This document shows positions 6,453 to 7,763 of a DNA stretch of 7,763 nt, piece by piece. Source of the DNA: an uncultured Eubacteriales bacterium (GTDB lineage Bacteria; Bacillota; Clostridia; Oscillospirales; Oscillospiraceae); the NCBI GenBank assembly GCA_900551495.1, contig URWG01000087.1:1-7763 (forward strand). The letters run 5' to 3'. A program made the position numbers and the translations under genes. Numbering within the stretch: the first letter of the stretch is position 1; each line of letters begins with the position of its first letter. The notes below the pieces were generated by a model. The model made no database searches. It saw only the letters and a program-made list of their open reading frames with translations, and had not been told where the DNA came from.

Positions 6453-6872
6453 ATGAAGAGCAGAACAACGCTACTTGCGTTCCTGATACCGGTCTTTTTG
6501 CTTGCATTACTGACGGGCTGCGATCGGCGGCAATATGAATATCACGGCATTGTGTTTCAAACCGTCGAAGCTTCCCATCCCGCCGATGCGATTCCCGTTG
6601 ATAATGAATGGTTACAGCGGAAAGGCGCAGAGGCAGCGGACGGGCTTGACCTGCACAAAGAAGCGGATTTTGCCGAATGGTTGGGAAAAATCGACCCGAT
6701 CATCGAGCGGTATTTTGAACGATATGCAAAGCTCACGGAGGTGGTCCGCTATTCGGATGAATACTGGGGCTTACAATACACGGTATCGCCGGAGTATACC
6801 GTAATGGGATACGCAGGGCTGCTGTATGCTGTCGATCCGCAGGACGGAGCGCTGCTTGTGCTGATGGAGTGA
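6453..6872 (+). CDS. Small lipoprotein of unrecognised family
   Basis: This 139-residue protein starts MKSRTTLL, with a hydrophobic signal segment to residue 22 and a lipobox LTGC with Cys23. It should therefore be lipidated and held on the outer face of the cytoplasmic membrane. I chose ATG 6453 over an in-frame GTG at 6387 because GGGGGGAG (6438-6445) sits seven bases upstream and the signal peptide begins correctly there. The mature part contains VDNEWLQRKG, AADGLDLHK, LGKIDPIIERYFERY and a beta-rich tail (YWGLQYTV, VMGYAGLLYAVD). All these segments have counterparts in the frameshifted gene just upstream, so the two are tandem paralogues. There is no catalytic motif that I recognise. The 62 bases between the two genes show no terminator or convincing promoter, so they are probably cotranscribed. 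Confidence 0.88.
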   Translation: MKSRTTLLAFLIPVFLLALLTGCDRRQYEYHGIVFQTVEASHPADAIPVDNEWLQRKGAEAADGLDLHKEADFAEWLGKIDPIIERYFERYAKLTEVVRYSDEYWGLQYTVSPEYTVMGYAGLLYAVDPQDGALLVLME

Positions 6873-6895
6873 TTCGGTACGGCAGCGGAGGGAAT

Positions 6896-6919
6896 ATCGG
6901 CTTTTTCGATTAAGCCGAT
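6896..6919. other. Short inverted repeat between lipoprotein gene and next gene
   Basis: ATCGGCTT (6896-6903) and AAGCCGAT (6912-6919) form a perfect 8-bp stem with an eight-base loop. Neither strand has a T-run after it, so it is not a standard terminator. It may be an mRNA structure that affects processing or partial read-through into the downstream gene. Confidence 0.4.
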
Positions 6920-6960
6920 CAAGAAGATAGCACATGAAACCGACGTAAAGGAGGTAACAC

Positions 6961-7708
6961 ATGAAATTCCGATATAAACGTTTTCTGTTTTACGTTCTGC
7001 GCACGATAAGTGTTGCGGGTCTTGTGGGAATGACGGCGGTCGTTGTGCTCGTTGCAATCGGGAAGCTGCCCGATTTTCCGCTTACGGACGTGCAGGCTTG
7101 GTTGCTTGAGCTTCTGCTCATTTTCTCCAATCATTTTGACATAAGGTACAATGCCAACCGCAAAAAAACGCGGGAATTCTTCCATGACAATCAAGCACTG
7201 CTGGAGCAGGCACTTTGCGATTTGAGCGACAAGCCCGTTCTTCGCATTGAGATGAATCGAAACGCAATGCTGAAAAAAGCGCCGAATGCGATACAGGAAA
7301 ACGGGCTGTACATCGTGCCCGACACCGCCGCCACGGAGGAAGCGCTCAACAGCGCGGCAATGACCGCCGCAAAGCTGGTTGACGGCTTGAAGCAGCGGGA
7401 GAATGCAAGCTATCCCGACTATTCGGACAATACGCTGCAGCTCCGTATCCGCAAGAGAAGCCGTCGCGTGTGGACGGTTCAGGTGAGAAGTGCCGCGATC
7501 GGATTTCGGCAGACGCTCTTCTTCGGAAATACGCGGGAGCTGGACAGAGCGGCGTTTTTCCCGCCGAGAGCGCTGACGGAAAGCTGGTTCGTCTGACGCG
7601 TACCTTCAGAGAAACGGCGACGGCTTCCTGTTCGTGCCGGTGCTGAGAAAGCCGTTCGCCGTTGAAGTGCCGAAGGAAACGGACGCCTATCTCCGCTCGC
7701 TTGAGTGA
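6961..7708 (+). pseudogene. Membrane-anchored protein of unknown function, frame broken near the 3' end
   Basis: The 5' frame encodes 211 residues (6961-7596). It has a basic N-terminus (MKFRYKR), a membrane helix at about 10-33, a second hydrophobic stretch near 47-55, and a charged domain with NRKKTREFF and QLRIRKRSRRVWTVQV. A near-ideal Shine-Dalgarno (AAAGGAGGT, 6947-6955) precedes the ATG by five bases. The frame ends in WFV and TGA (7594-7596), yet the next frame is clearly protein-like from 7595 to the TGA at 7706-7708. It reads DAYLQRNGDGFLFVPVLRKP and then AVEVPKETDAYLRSLE. Removing one base near 7591-7596 would join WFV to DAYLQRN and give about 249 residues. A path with two opposite-sense corrections through the third frame (ADGKLVRLTR) is also possible. 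I do not recognise the family. The gene is 88 bases after the lipoprotein on the same strand. It may be a recent pseudogene or a sequence error; the shortened 211-residue form could still be made. Confidence 0.7.
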
Positions 7709-7763
7709 TACTGATTCTTGATTAAAAATTTCCCCCGGGGTCATTCCGAAGCCGTAGCCGTTG

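Noticed and set aside
6896..6919. Hairpin after the second lipoprotein as a terminator
   Set aside because: There is no T-run on either side; the stem is kept only as an inverted repeat.
7709..7763. CCCCCGGGG near the window end as a terminator or site
   Set aside because: It is a short self-complementary GC stretch with no loop or T-run; nothing else supports a feature there.

Overview
The window looks like a chromosomal segment from a Gram-positive anaerobe of the class Clostridia, most likely an Oscillospiraceae/Ruminococcaceae-type gut bacterium. The reasons are a moderately high GC content with strong G/C bias at third codon positions, a VanR/VanS-like two-component system, a DUF421 (YetF-type) plus DUF4363 gene pair, a type III glutamine synthetase, and short lipoproteins with Gram-positive-style signal peptides. 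The taxonomic call is inference; no rRNA or other marker gene is present.

Layout. (1) Positions 1-2309, plus strand: the C-terminal DNA-binding domain of an OmpR/PhoB-family response regulator, cut by the window edge, followed with a 1-base TAATG overlap by its sensor histidine kinase, which has six predicted membrane segments. (2) Around 2316-2365 a strong hairpin serves as a shared terminator between convergent transcripts. (3) Positions 3417-2363, minus strand: a YetF-like DUF421 membrane protein (TTG start) overlapping by ATGA with a small DUF4363 protein. (4) Positions 3418-3632: a divergent intergenic region with three tandem TAAATTTGTA-like repeats and a candidate promoter for the next gene. 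(5) Positions 3633-5741, plus strand: a full-length type III glutamine synthetase (glnN), closed by a perfect 14-bp terminator hairpin. (6) Positions 5796-5956: a leader region with a small palindrome and a good extended -10 promoter. (7) Positions 5957-7708, plus strand: a likely three-gene transcript of unrecognised small envelope proteins. These are a lipoprotein gene broken by a frameshift in an A6 run, an intact diverged copy of the same lipoprotein, and a membrane-anchored protein whose reading frame is also broken near its 3' end. The last 55 bases (7709-7763) hold nothing I can support.

The units appear functionally independent: signal sensing, a membrane protein pair of unknown role, ammonia assimilation, and an envelope lipoprotein cluster. 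The least ordinary part is the last one. Two adjacent paralogous lipoproteins match without gaps over the C-terminal part once the frame is restored. Two of the three loci there carry single-base-type frame breaks, so this is either a decaying accessory cluster or a stretch with sequencing errors. I did not find a defence system, CRISPR array, insertion sequence, tRNA or rRNA.
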